Shown: positions 37,213 through 45,478 of the stretch, piece after piece
Layout of the letters: every line of letters starts with the position of its first letter
Numbering within the stretch: position 1 is the first letter of the stretch
NCBI RefSeq assembly: GCF_031453675.1
Contig: NZ_JAVIZX010000001.1
Coordinates: 1,820,001-1,884,000 of the forward strand
Source: Paracidovorax wautersii
GTDB taxonomy: Bacteria; Pseudomonadota; Gammaproteobacteria; Burkholderiales; Burkholderiaceae_C
Reading direction: 5' to 3'
DNA length: 64,000 nucleotides
The notes under the pieces: generated by a model
Told to the model about the DNA's origin: nothing
Database searches by the model: none
Seen by the model: only the letters and a program-made list of their open reading frames with translations
Made by a program: the position numbers and the translations under genes

Positions 37213-38253
37213 CTAGTCAATGCTGATTTTCGCGTCCTTCACGACCTGTGCCCACTTGGTGCGGTCAGCATGGACGGTCTGGCGGAACTGCTCGGGCGTC
37301 TCGATGCGGATGGCGTTGCCCTGCGATTCGAAGCGCTCGCGCACTTCGGGCTGCTCCAGCACCTCCTTGATGGCCGTGTTGAGCTTCTTCACGATGGCCG
37401 GGTCGGTGCCCTTGGGCGCGAACACGCCGAACCAGATCGAGCTATCGAAACCCTTGGTACCGGGCAGACCGCTGGATGCGATGGTGGGCACCTCCTTCAC
37501 GGCGGCCACGGGCTTGGCGGTGGTCACGCCCAGCAGACGCACCTTGCCGGCCTTGTAGTGCGGCAGCACGGTCTGCACCTGGTTCATGATGCAGCAGGTC
37601 TCGCCGCGCACCACGGATGTGATGGCCTCGGGGCCGCCCTTGTAGGGCACGTGCACCATGTTCAGTCCCAGCCGCGAATTGAACTCGGCAAACGCCATGT
37701 GCGTGCCCGCGCCGTTGCCGGTGGACGCATAGTTGTACTTGCCCGGGTTGGCCTTCACCACCTCGACGAACTCCTTGAGCGTCTTCACGTCGATCACGTT
37801 GGGGTTGATGGTGAGCACGTTGGACACGTCCAGCACGGGCGCCACGGGCACGAAGTCGGCCTCCACGTCGAAAGGCAGCTTCTTGTACAGCGCGGCATTG
37901 CTGCCGTGCGTGGCGGCGGTGCCGAAGGCGAGCGTGTAGCCGTCCGGCTTGGCGCGGGCCACGTACTCGCTGGCGATGTTGCCGGCCGCGCCGGACTTGT
38001 AGTCGATGATGAGCGGCTGGCCGAGCTTGTGCTGCAGCGGCTCCTGCACGGCGCGGGCGACCACGTCCACGCCCGAGCCGGCGGGGAATCCCATGATCAG
38101 CGTGACCGGCTGGCGCGGCCAGTCGGCCGCGGTTTCGGCCGTGGCGGGCGCGTGGACCACGAAGGCTGCGGCAGCCGCCAACGCCAGCACGGCGGCAGCG
38201 GTGTGGGCAGCGGGAAGGGCGCGGCGGCGGAGAAGGGTCGTGGAGGTGGGCAT
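37213..38253 (-). CDS. Bug-family (TctC-like) periplasmic solute-binding protein
   Basis: A 346-residue protein with a signal peptide (about 1-40, ending ATAETA) and the Bug fold: WPRQPVTLIMGFPAGSGVDVVAR, IIDYKSGAAGNIASEYVARAKPDGYTL split over about 75-105, and MVHVPYKGGPEAI near 200. Such proteins bind carboxylates or aromatic acids for tripartite tricarboxylate transporters and are very abundant in Comamonadaceae and Bordetella. ATG 38253 with AGGAT upstream is preferred over one eight codons earlier. No TctAB membrane genes are adjacent. It diverges from the hydratase gene. Confidence 0.88.
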   Translation of the reverse strand: MPTSTTLLRRRALPAAHTAAAVLALAAAAAFVVHAPATAETAADWPRQPVTLIMGFPAGSGVDVVARAVQEPLQHKLGQPLIIDYKSGAAGNIASEYVARAKPDGYTLAFGTAATHGSNAALYKKLPFDVEADFVPVAPVLDVSNVLTINPNVIDVKTLKEFVEVVKANPGKYNYASTGNGAGTHMAFAEFNSRLGLNMVHVPYKGGPEAITSVVRGETCCIMNQVQTVLPHYKAGKVRLLGVTTAKPVAAVKEVPTIASSGLPGTKGFDSSIWFGVFAPKGTDPAIVKKLNTAIKEVLEQPEVRERFESQGNAIRIETPEQFRQTVHADRTKWAQVVKDAKISID

Positions 38254-38396
38254 GGCGGGATCCTGGAGGGCAGGCATGTCGGTGAAGAGAAGGAAAGCGC
38301 GCGATTGTGGGCAACTGCACATGCGCCGCCCGCTATATGCATATGGCATGCCCGCCGCGGGCGGCGGGCTGTGCCGGGGAGCGGCGGACGTGCCAA

Positions 38397-38427
38397 GACC
38401 TTGAACAGGTTCCAAGGCTCCCATAAT
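38397..38427 (+). promoter_or_regulatory. Candidate promoter with overlapping dyad for the hydratase gene
   Basis: TTGAAC (38401-38406) and CATAAT (38422-38427) are separated by 15 bases, slightly short for sigma-70. A dyad TTGAACAGGTTCCAA covers the -35 and could be an operator. Confidence 0.3.
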
Positions 38428-38484
38428 TTGCGCTTTCGGGCCGTCTGCGCGTCCGATCCCATCACTCAGTCCGTGGATACCCGC

Positions 38485-39270
38485 ATGACGTCCCACCCTG
38501 CTTTCGATCCCGTGCCCGGCGCAGACCTGCTCATCCGGGCCCGTACCGGCGACGGCCCGCGCCCGGACGATCTGCCCGCCGCGCTGCGCCCGGCCGACGT
38601 GGCCCAGGCCTATGCCGTGCAGGACCGCGTGGTCCAGGCGCGCGGCGCCATTGCCGGGTGGAAGGTGGGCGCGGCCTCGCCCGACGCCGAACCCGCGCGC
38701 AGCGCCCTGGCGGACGACAGCGTGCACGTGGCCGGTGACGACGGCGTGGTGCACCTGGCCGCGCAAGATTTCCTCGTGATCGGCGTGGAGGCGGAACTGG
38801 TCTTCCAGTGCATTGCCGATCTGCCGGCGCGCGAGGTGCCCTACACGCAGGGCGAGGTGCTGGGCGCCTTTGGTGCGGTGCACGCTGCCATCGAAGTCTG
38901 CGACACGCGCTTTGCCGCCTGGGGCGGGCAGCACCCGCTGAGCCGGCTGGCCGACCAGGCCTGCCACGGGGCGCTGGTGGTGGGCACCGGGCGGGGCGAT
39001 GGCGCGGCGGTGGATGTGCTGCGCCAGCCCGTGCGGCTGGAGGTCAATGGCGGCACCGTGGTCGCGCACGATGCGGGCGGCAACCCGGCCGGCGAGCCGC
39101 TGCGCCTGCTGGTGTGGCTGGCCAACGGCGGTGCGCACAGCCTGGGCGGCCTGCGCGCCGGGCAATGGGTCACCACCGGCTCGTGGACCGGCACGCCGAT
39201 GGTGATGCAGGGCGACGTGGTGGTGGCGGACTTTCCCGGCATCGGCCGGGCCGAGCTGCGCATCGACTGA
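38485..39270 (+). CDS. 2-keto-4-pentenoate hydratase-like protein
   Basis: A 261-residue enzyme of the 2-hydroxypenta-2,4-dienoate hydratase/FAH-like family, which hydrates unsaturated keto acids in aromatic catabolism. It has IAGWKVGAAS near 53, the metal-ligand region VEAELVFQ near 100, HAAIEVCDTRF near 132 and the C-terminal GQWVTTGSWTGTPMV. ATG 38485 opens MTSHPAFDPVPGADLL. No other meta-cleavage genes are nearby, so the physiological pathway is open. It is divergent from a Bug-type binding protein gene. Confidence 0.8.
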   Translation: MTSHPAFDPVPGADLLIRARTGDGPRPDDLPAALRPADVAQAYAVQDRVVQARGAIAGWKVGAASPDAEPARSALADDSVHVAGDDGVVHLAAQDFLVIGVEAELVFQCIADLPAREVPYTQGEVLGAFGAVHAAIEVCDTRFAAWGGQHPLSRLADQACHGALVVGTGRGDGAAVDVLRQPVRLEVNGGTVVAHDAGGNPAGEPLRLLVWLANGGAHSLGGLRAGQWVTTGSWTGTPMVMQGDVVVADFPGIGRAELRID

Positions 39271-39358
39271 CCGGGGGAGCGCCGTGCTCTGCCGCCGTGC
39301 CGCGGTGCGGGCGCGCCGCGCCGCCCGGCGGCCCCCGCGGCCAGCCGTCCGCGGTGGA

Positions 39359-39775
39359 TCAGTAGCGGCGCGGGTCGTTCGGGCGGCGGTCGTGCCGGTT
39401 AGGCACGCCGTCGCCGTCGCGGTCCCAGCCGCCGCGGTCCATCACCCAGCGGTCGCCGCGCTGGTTCCACTGCGGCTGGCGGTAGGCATAGCCGGGGCGC
39501 GCCTTGATCCAGTGGCCGGGCACCCAGGCATGGCGGTGGCCGCGCCATTCCCAATGGCCGGCCTCCCACACCATGCCGCGGCGCGGGCGCGGCACGGCTT
39601 CATAGCGGGGCGGCGGGGGGGCGCGGTACTGCGGCGCGACCACCACGGGGGCGCCGTAAGACGGTGTCCCGGCCTGGATGACGACGGTGGCGTTGGTCAC
39701 CGCCTGGGCGCTGCCCATCGCGGCAAGCGACAGCAGGGCGGCAGCGGCGGAGGTGGTGAAGATACGGCGGAACAT
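39359..39775 (-). CDS. Secreted YXWXXGXW-repeat protein
   Basis: A 138-residue protein with a signal peptide (1-24, ending GSAQA). The mature part has WEAGHWEWRGHRHAWVPGHW, a tandem of the WXXGXW-type repeat, then an Arg/Asp/Gly-rich tail with DRDGDGVPNRHDRRP, a thrombospondin-3-like or calcium-loop-like stretch. Probably periplasmic or outer-membrane associated; function unknown. GGAGA precedes ATG 39775. The frame is open well upstream but lacks a plausible start there. Confidence 0.75.
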   Translation of the reverse strand: MFRRIFTTSAAAALLSLAAMGSAQAVTNATVVIQAGTPSYGAPVVVAPQYRAPPPPRYEAVPRPRRGMVWEAGHWEWRGHRHAWVPGHWIKARPGYAYRQPQWNQRGDRWVMDRGGWDRDGDGVPNRHDRRPNDPRRY

Positions 39776-39911
39776 GGAGCGTCTCCTGGAAAGGGCACAA
39801 GGCCGATGACTGCATCGTGCAGGGGCCATGTCAACGCGCGGTCGGCTTGCTTGGCGCGCCGGAAAAGCCTTGTCACCAAGTGTTTCGGTATCAGGGGGGG
39901 TTGAGGAAAAT

Positions 39912-39965
39912 CGGCCTCTGGCGCTTGATGGATAAGCGCAAGCAGCTATTAAAAATATAGCAAAT
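39912..39965 (+). repeat. Copy of the dispersed AGCGCT-AGCTAT repeat
   Basis: GGCCTCTGGCGCTT, spacer, ATAAGCGCAAGCAGCTATTA then AAAATATAGC. It shows all parts of the element: a left GGCCTC box, an inverted GCGCTT/AAGCGC pair and an AGCTAT box followed by an A-run. It lies between the WXXGXW gene and the XRE regulator gene. Confidence 0.75.
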
Positions 39966-39980
39966 GGCGGGCACCAGGTT

Positions 39981-40712
39981 TTACCGCCGCATGCTGGCAA
40001 ACACCTCGAACTCCCAGCTGCGCATGGCCAGCAGCACGGTGTAGCCCTCGCGCTCGCGTTCGGCCATGCGCTGGTTGGCCAGGTGCTGCTGAGCGAAGTC
40101 GTGGGCCACGCGCTGCATGCGCTCCCAGAAGGCCGGCGCCAGGCTGCGGCTGATGGCGCCGTGCACCAGCAGCACGCCTTCGCCCGGGCCGTCGAAGCCG
40201 CCGGCGAAGTAGTCGAGCAGCGCGTGGTCGCGGAAGTAATGCATCACCGGGCCGTGCGGCCGCCAGCGGAAGGTTTTGGCCAGCTTGAGGCGGTAGCGGT
40301 TCAGCGGGCGCAGCTCGATGATGCCGATGCGGTCGAGCTGCGCGAGGTACTTGATGCCTTCGGCCTCCGACAGCCGGTAGGTGGTGGTGACCTGCTCCAG
40401 CGTCCACTGGCTGAGCACGCAGATGGCCATCAGCAGCAGCTTCTTGTCGGCCACCACGGCGGTCTCCTGCGCCTGGGTTAGTTCCTTGAGCAGCGGCTGG
40501 CTGTCGGCCACGCGGCGCGCCAGGTCGGCGAAGTCCAGCCGCAGCACGCGGCAGATGGCGTCGATGCGCGACAGCGGCATGTCGCCCTTGGCCAGCATGC
40601 GCTTGACGCTGGACTCCGCCATGCCCAGCGCGCGGGCCAGGTCGGCGTACGTCATCTGCGCGGATTTCAGTTCCTTCTTCAGGGCCAGGACAAGGTCGGC
40701 AGTGGTGCTCAT
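39981..40712 (-). CDS. XRE-type helix-turn-helix transcriptional regulator
   Basis: A 243-residue protein. Residues about 5-65 form an XRE/Cro-type helix-turn-helix (MTYADLARALGMAESSVKRM, MPLSRIDAICRVLRLDFADL). The remaining 180 residues are a mixed helical domain with LSEAEGIKYLAQLDRIGIIEL, which resembles a second winged-helix, and an unassigned C-terminus. Target genes are unknown; it is divergent from the CREST-like membrane gene 117 bases away. Confidence 0.8.
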   Translation of the reverse strand: MSTTADLVLALKKELKSAQMTYADLARALGMAESSVKRMLAKGDMPLSRIDAICRVLRLDFADLARRVADSQPLLKELTQAQETAVVADKKLLLMAICVLSQWTLEQVTTTYRLSEAEGIKYLAQLDRIGIIELRPLNRYRLKLAKTFRWRPHGPVMHYFRDHALLDYFAGGFDGPGEGVLLVHGAISRSLAPAFWERMQRVAHDFAQQHLANQRMAEREREGYTVLLAMRSWEFEVFASMRR

Positions 40713-40829
40713 GGGTATCGATTATGGATACCTGTTGTCCATCAGGGGTGGCCTGGTCGCGTTTTTCGATGCCCCTGCGCAGGGCGGTCTCCAGACTGCG
40801 CGGCATTCGTTTCTTTGCGGAGCCCGACC

Positions 40830-41825
40830 ATGACCTCTCTTCTCCGACGCCTGCCGCCCGCCGAGTGGGCGCTCTATGGCGCGTTCGCCGCCCTGGCGGT
40901 GATCGCCTGCGCCGGCCCCCACCTCACCCAGCACGCGCATTACCACGCCTTCGCGGACCAGCGCACGGTGTGGGGGCTGCCCCATGCGCTGGATGTGCTG
41001 AGCAACCTGGCCTTCGCGCTGGCCGGTGTCCTGGGGCTGTCCGCGTTGGCGCGCTGGATGCGCACGGCGGCCGTTGCAGAGCGCGCCACCACGGCCGGCC
41101 TGGGCGGCCTGTTCTTTGGCGGCCTGCTGCTCACCGCCGTGGGTTCGTCGCTCTACCACTGGCAGCCGCAAGACGCCACGCTGCTGTGGGACCGCGCCGG
41201 CATGCTGGTGGCGTTCGCCGGCGTGACCGGCCTGGCCGTGGCCGGGCGCATCGGCGCGCGCCCCGCAGGGGTGGCCACGGCGCTGATGCTGGCGGCCGGT
41301 GCGTGGGCCCTCCAGCGCTGGGAAACCACGGGCCAGTTGCTTCCCTGGGCCGTTCTGCAGGGCGGCGGCATGGCGCTCATGCTGGCGCTGGCGTGGCTGC
41401 CGCAGCGCCGCGAGGCCCCGGCCCTGTCGCTGGCCGCGGTGATCGGCTGGTATGCGCTGGCGAAAGTGCTGGAGTGGGGCGACCACGCGGTCTGGGAAGC
41501 GACGCAGGGTCTCGTGTCCGGCCACAGCCTCAAGCACGCGGTGGCTGCGCTGGCTGCGTGGCCGGTGATCGCGGCCCTGCGCGGGGACCGCGCCGGCGGC
41601 CGGGCCACCGGCTCCTACTTTGCGCAGTGCGTGCGCAGGACCGCCTGGCGACGTCCCGCCGCGGCGGCGCCACAGGCCGGCACAGCAACGCATGCGGCCG
41701 CCCATGGCGCGGGCCCAAGCGCGGACAGAAGCGCGGGCACAATGGCCGCCGATGCGACCGGAGGCGCGTCGGCCCTTTCGGCCGCGCGCCGTCCCTCCAC
41801 CCCATCCCACAGGAGCATGGCATGA
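40830..41825 (+). CDS. CREST-superfamily (alkaline ceramidase-like) membrane protein
   Basis: A 331-residue integral membrane protein with about seven hydrophobic segments in its first 245 residues. The predicted metal-hydrolase residues of the CREST superfamily are present: a Ser/His pair in GSSLYH, Asp in LLWDR, and HSLKH near the last helix. It may hydrolyse an amide or ester in a membrane lipid. The last 80 residues or so (from about GGRATG) are low-complexity and probably not part of the fold. ATG 40830 has GCGGAG 7 bases upstream. Its stop overlaps the start of the MFS-acyltransferase gene (ATGA). Confidence 0.7.
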   Translation: MTSLLRRLPPAEWALYGAFAALAVIACAGPHLTQHAHYHAFADQRTVWGLPHALDVLSNLAFALAGVLGLSALARWMRTAAVAERATTAGLGGLFFGGLLLTAVGSSLYHWQPQDATLLWDRAGMLVAFAGVTGLAVAGRIGARPAGVATALMLAAGAWALQRWETTGQLLPWAVLQGGGMALMLALAWLPQRREAPALSLAAVIGWYALAKVLEWGDHAVWEATQGLVSGHSLKHAVAALAAWPVIAALRGDRAGGRATGSYFAQCVRRTAWRRPAAAAPQAGTATHAAAHGAGPSADRSAGTMAADATGGASALSAARRPSTPSHRSMA

Positions 41826-43777
41826 GCCAGGAGCAGGCCCGCATGGCGGCCATCGTCACCCCCGCCGTCCCCGCCGAGGCGGACGTCCACCCTAACCAGT
41901 TCGCCCTGCTGCGGCAGCGCCGCTTCGCTCCGTTCTTCTGGACGCAGTTCGCGGGGGCGGCCAACGACAACCTGTTCAAGTTCGCCTTCACGGTGATGGT
42001 GACCTACCAGCTCAGCGTGTCGTGGATGCCTCCGTCCATGGCCGGGCTGGTGATCGGCGCGCTGTTCATCCTGCCGTTCCTGCTGTTCTCGGCCACGTCG
42101 GGGCAGCTGACGGACAAGTTCGAGAAGACGCGGATGATCCGCTTCGTGAAGAACCTGGAGATCGCCATCATGCTGGTGGCCGCCGCCGGGTTCGTGGCCG
42201 GCAGCGCCGTGGTGCTGCTGGCCTGCGTGTTCCTCATGGGGCTGCACTCCACGCTGTTCGGGCCGGTGAAGTTCGCGTACCTGCCGCAGGCGCTGTCCGA
42301 GCGCGAGCTGACCGGCGGCAACGGCATGGTGGAAATGGGCACCTTCGTGGCCATCCTGCTGGGCAATGTGGCCGGCGGCCTGCTGGTGGCGCTGCCGGGC
42401 ATCGGCCATACCGCCGTGGCGGTGGCCTGCGTGGCGCTGGCGCTGGTGGGGCGCTTGACCGCGCAGTGGATACCCGCCGCGCCCGCCACCGACCCGGGCT
42501 TGGCCATCAACTGGAACCCGTTCACGGAAACCTGGCGCAACCTGAAGCTGGCACACGGCAACCCGGTGGTGTTCCGCTCGTTGCTGGGCATCAGCTGGAT
42601 GTGGTTCTTCGGCGCCGTGTTCCTGAGCCAGTTTCCCAGCTTCGCCAAGGAAGTGCTGCACGGCAACGAGCAGGTGGCGTCGCTGCTGCTGGTGGTGTTC
42701 TCGGTGGGCATCGGCATCGGCTCGCTGCTGTGCGAGGTGCTGAGCCGCCGGCATGTGGAGATCGGCCTGGTGCCGCTGGGCGCCATCGGCATGAGCCTCT
42801 TCGCCATCGACCTGTACTTCGCCTCCCGCGGCCTGCCGGCGTCCGAGGTGATGGGCCTGGCCGCCTTCGTGGCCCAGCCCGCGCACTGGCGCGTGATGGC
42901 CGACCTGGCGCTGCTATCGCTCTTCGCGGGGCTGTACAGCGTGCCCATGTACGCGCTGATCCAGATGCGCAGCCAGCCCACGCACCGCGCGCGCATCATT
43001 GCGGCCAACAACATCCTCAACGCGCTGTTCATGATCGGCAGCTCGATCATCGCCGGTGCGCTGCTGGGGGCCGGGTTCACGGTGCCGCAGATCTTCCTCT
43101 TCACCGGCATCGCCAATGCGGTGGTGGCGTTCTACATCTTCCTGATCGTGCCGGAGTACCTGCTGCGCTTCGTGGCCTGGGTGCTGTCGCGCTGCATCTA
43201 CCGCTTCAAGGTGCAGGGCGACGTGCACATTCCCACGCAGGGCGCGGCCATCCTGGCGTGCAACCACGTGAGCTTCGTCGACGCGGTGCTGCTGATGGCC
43301 GCGAGCCCCCGGCCCATCGTGTTCGTGATGGACCACCGCATCTTCCGCGTGCCGGTGCTGGGTTGGCTGTTCCGGCTTGCCAAGGCCATACCCATCGCGC
43401 CGTACAAGGAAGACCCCGCTGCCTACCACGCGGCTTTCGAGCGCGCAGCGCAGGTGCTGAAGGGCGGTGACCTGCTGGGCATCTTCCCCGAAGGCGGTAT
43501 CACGCGTGACGGTGAACTGCAGGAGTTCAAGGGCGGCATCGTGAAGATCATCGAGCGTGCACAGGCCGATGGCCTGGCGGTGCCGGTGATTCCGATGGCT
43601 TTGTCCCACCTGTGGGGCTCGTTTTTCAGCCGCATCGAAAAAGGCGGTGCCATGGTGCGCCCCTTCCGCAGGGGCTTCTACAGCCGGGTCGGGCTCAACG
43701 TGGGTCCCGCCTTGAACGGTGCTGACGTGGAGCCGGCAATGCTCCGCCAGCGGGTACAGGCACTGCTGGCAAGCTGA
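41822..43777 (+). CDS. MFS transporter-acyltransferase fusion (LplT-PlsC type)
   Basis: A 651-residue inner-membrane protein. Residues about 20-435 are a 12-helix MFS domain like the lysophospholipid flippase LplT (FFWTQFAGAANDNLFKFA). Residues about 440-651 are a PlsC-type acyltransferase with NHVSFVD near 481-487 and FPEGG near 555-559. In enterobacteria LplT and Aas together re-acylate lysophospholipids; this chain has transporter and acyltransferase but no acyl-ACP synthetase domain. It is coupled by an ATGA overlap to the CREST-like gene, pointing to joint membrane-lipid remodelling. AGGAG precedes the ATG. Confidence 0.88.
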   Translation: MSQEQARMAAIVTPAVPAEADVHPNQFALLRQRRFAPFFWTQFAGAANDNLFKFAFTVMVTYQLSVSWMPPSMAGLVIGALFILPFLLFSATSGQLTDKFEKTRMIRFVKNLEIAIMLVAAAGFVAGSAVVLLACVFLMGLHSTLFGPVKFAYLPQALSERELTGGNGMVEMGTFVAILLGNVAGGLLVALPGIGHTAVAVACVALALVGRLTAQWIPAAPATDPGLAINWNPFTETWRNLKLAHGNPVVFRSLLGISWMWFFGAVFLSQFPSFAKEVLHGNEQVASLLLVVFSVGIGIGSLLCEVLSRRHVEIGLVPLGAIGMSLFAIDLYFASRGLPASEVMGLAAFVAQPAHWRVMADLALLSLFAGLYSVPMYALIQMRSQPTHRARIIAANNILNALFMIGSSIIAGALLGAGFTVPQIFLFTGIANAVVAFYIFLIVPEYLLRFVAWVLSRCIYRFKVQGDVHIPTQGAAILACNHVSFVDAVLLMAASPRPIVFVMDHRIFRVPVLGWLFRLAKAIPIAPYKEDPAAYHAAFERAAQVLKGGDLLGIFPEGGITRDGELQEFKGGIVKIIERAQADGLAVPVIPMALSHLWGSFFSRIEKGGAMVRPFRRGFYSRVGLNVGPALNGADVEPAMLRQRVQALLAS

Positions 43778-43809
43778 CCTATCTGGTCAGGTGCCTGGGG
43801 CCTGGCACG

Positions 43810-43882
43810 ACGGAGCGATGGTCCTCCGTCCCACAACGGTGACGGGATACCGGCCCTACGGTGATGGCTTCGCTTCACCGTT
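43810..43882 (+). promoter_or_regulatory. Two hairpins between the MFS-acyltransferase gene and the next gene
   Basis: ACGGAG/CTCCGT (43810-43815 with 43824-43829) and AACGGTGA/TCACCGTT (43835-43842 with 43875-43882) lie in the 120-base gap. The second ends just before the AAAGGAGA ribosome binding site of the following gene, so it could be a terminator pair or a leader structure. Confidence 0.35.
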
Positions 43883-43898
43883 GAAAAGGAGACAGACC

Positions 43899-44375
43899 AT
43901 GGCTTACACCATCACCCAGGCCCGCCCCCTTCTGACCGCTGCCGAACTGGAGTTGTTCGACCACAGCCGCGCAGGCCCGATCAAGGAACTCACGCTCGCG
44001 CGCCTGCGCGGCAAGGTCACGCGTGCCCGCACGCTGCGCGACAAGTACCGCGATCTGTTCCGCCGCCAGACGGTGTCGATGCGCAAGGCGCCCACCACCA
44101 AGGGCCGCTCGCCCGTCGGCAACGACAACGAGCGCACGCAGCGCAAGGCAGACATCCTGCAGGAAGTGCTGGGCCGTTTCGAAGAGCGCCTGGCGTTGCT
44201 CGAAGCCAAGGCAGCGCGGGAGGCCCAATCCGCTACGGTTGCGAAGAAGCCCGCCGCGCCGCGCAAGGCTGCTGCGGCGCCCAGGAAAATTGCTTCGGGC
44301 AATCGCAGCGCCGGTGCGCGCGGGTCGGCGGGCAGTCGCTCTGCTGCACCTGCGCGCGCCAGCCTGGCGCATTGA
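43899..44375 (+). CDS. Small basic protein of unknown function
   Basis: A 158-residue protein with a well-conserved-looking N-terminal half (ELELFDHSRAGPIKELTLAR, RTLRDKYRDLFRRQT, QRKADILQEVLGRFEERLAL; predicted helical and coiled) and an Ala/Lys/Arg/Pro-rich tail (about 112-158). AAAGGAGA lies before ATG 43899. The tail composition suggests nucleic-acid binding. I do not recognise a named domain, though similar short proteins occur in Burkholderiales. Confidence 0.75.
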   Translation: MAYTITQARPLLTAAELELFDHSRAGPIKELTLARLRGKVTRARTLRDKYRDLFRRQTVSMRKAPTTKGRSPVGNDNERTQRKADILQEVLGRFEERLALLEAKAAREAQSATVAKKPAAPRKAAAAPRKIASGNRSAGARGSAGSRSAAPARASLAH

Positions 44376-44399
44376 CGAGGCAGCGCAGCCGCGCGCAGC

Positions 44400-45392
44400 T
44401 CACTCCGCGCGGATGTTGGCGCTCTGCGCCACGGCACGCATGCGGGGCAGCTCTTCGTCGATGCGGCGCGCCACGGCGTCGGCGGGCTCATACGCCGGCT
44501 CCAGCCCGCTGGAGATGAGCTTGCTGCGGATCTCTGCATCCGCCATGGTGTCAGCCAGGGCTTTCTGCAGCCGGGCCTTCGCCTCGGACGGCAGGCCGCG
44601 CGGCGCGACCACGGCCAGCCAGGAATCCGCGGCAAAGCCTGCGAAGCCGCTTTCGGCCACGGTGGGCACGTCGGGCAATTGCGTGGCGCGCGTGCCGCCC
44701 GTGACGGCGATGGCCTTGATCTTCCCGGACTTGAGCTGCGGCAGCGCCGCGGCCACGGTGTCGATGGTGAAGGGAATCTGCCCGCCCATCAGATCGCTCA
44801 TGGCCGGTGCGCTGCCCTTGTACGGCACATGCATCAGTTTGACGCCGATCGCGGACCACACCAGTTCGGCCGCGAAGTGCCCGGTGGTGCCGCTGCCGAA
44901 CGAGCCGTAGACATAGGTGCCCGGACGGGCCTGCACCCCGGCGATCAGCTGCTTCAGGTCGTTCACCGGCACGTCGCGGTTCGCCAGCAGAATCAGCGGC
45001 ACGCGTGCCACCATGCCGATGGGCTCGTAGCTCTTGACCGGGTCGTACGGCAGCTTGGCGTGGAGCGCGGGGTTGACGGTGAAGGTGGAGCCCGAGCTGA
45101 TCAGCAGCGTGTAGCCGTCCGCTGCGGCATTGGCTACGTAGGAGGCACCGACGATGGTGCCGGCGCCGCCCTTGTTCTCGATCACGATGGGCTGGCCCAA
45201 CTGTTCGCCGAGTTTCTTGCTGATCAGCCGGCCCACGATGTCCACGGCCCCGCCCGGTGGAAAGGGCACGACGAGCTGCACCGGCTTGGCCGGATAGCCC
45301 TGTGCGTGCGCCGTGAGCACAGGTGCCAGTGCACCGAGCGCGGTGGCGAAGAGGGCGGCGCAGGCTGTCCTGCGGTTGGGGGTCGGGGTCAT
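44400..45392 (-). CDS. Bug-family (TctC-like) periplasmic solute-binding protein
   Basis: A 330-residue protein with a signal peptide (1-30, ending LTAHA) and a full Bug fold: YPAKPVQLVVPFPPGGAVDI, IENKGGAGTIVGASYVANA, LMHVPYKGSAPAM and SWLAVVAPRGLP. AGGAG precedes ATG 45392. It follows acdS on the same strand by 86 bases, so it may be co-transcribed and could capture a carboxylate linked to ACC or D-amino-acid use. No TctAB permease is adjacent. Confidence 0.9.
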   Translation of the reverse strand: MTPTPNRRTACAALFATALGALAPVLTAHAQGYPAKPVQLVVPFPPGGAVDIVGRLISKKLGEQLGQPIVIENKGGAGTIVGASYVANAAADGYTLLISSGSTFTVNPALHAKLPYDPVKSYEPIGMVARVPLILLANRDVPVNDLKQLIAGVQARPGTYVYGSFGSGTTGHFAAELVWSAIGVKLMHVPYKGSAPAMSDLMGGQIPFTIDTVAAALPQLKSGKIKAIAVTGGTRATQLPDVPTVAESGFAGFAADSWLAVVAPRGLPSEAKARLQKALADTMADAEIRSKLISSGLEPAYEPADAVARRIDEELPRMRAVAQSANIRAE

Positions 45393-45478
45393 TGCAGGGC
45401 TCCTAGCGTGGGTTCCGTCAGATCAATGCCATGGACAGCAGCCGCGTGAGCTGCGCCGCCTCGTCGCGTGGGCCGGGT

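Noticed and set aside
37051-38484. Plus-strand frame that would extend the hydratase by 478 residues
   Set aside because: It runs antisense through the Bug gene with a His/Gly/Val-rich shadow composition; the hydratase fold starts at 38485.
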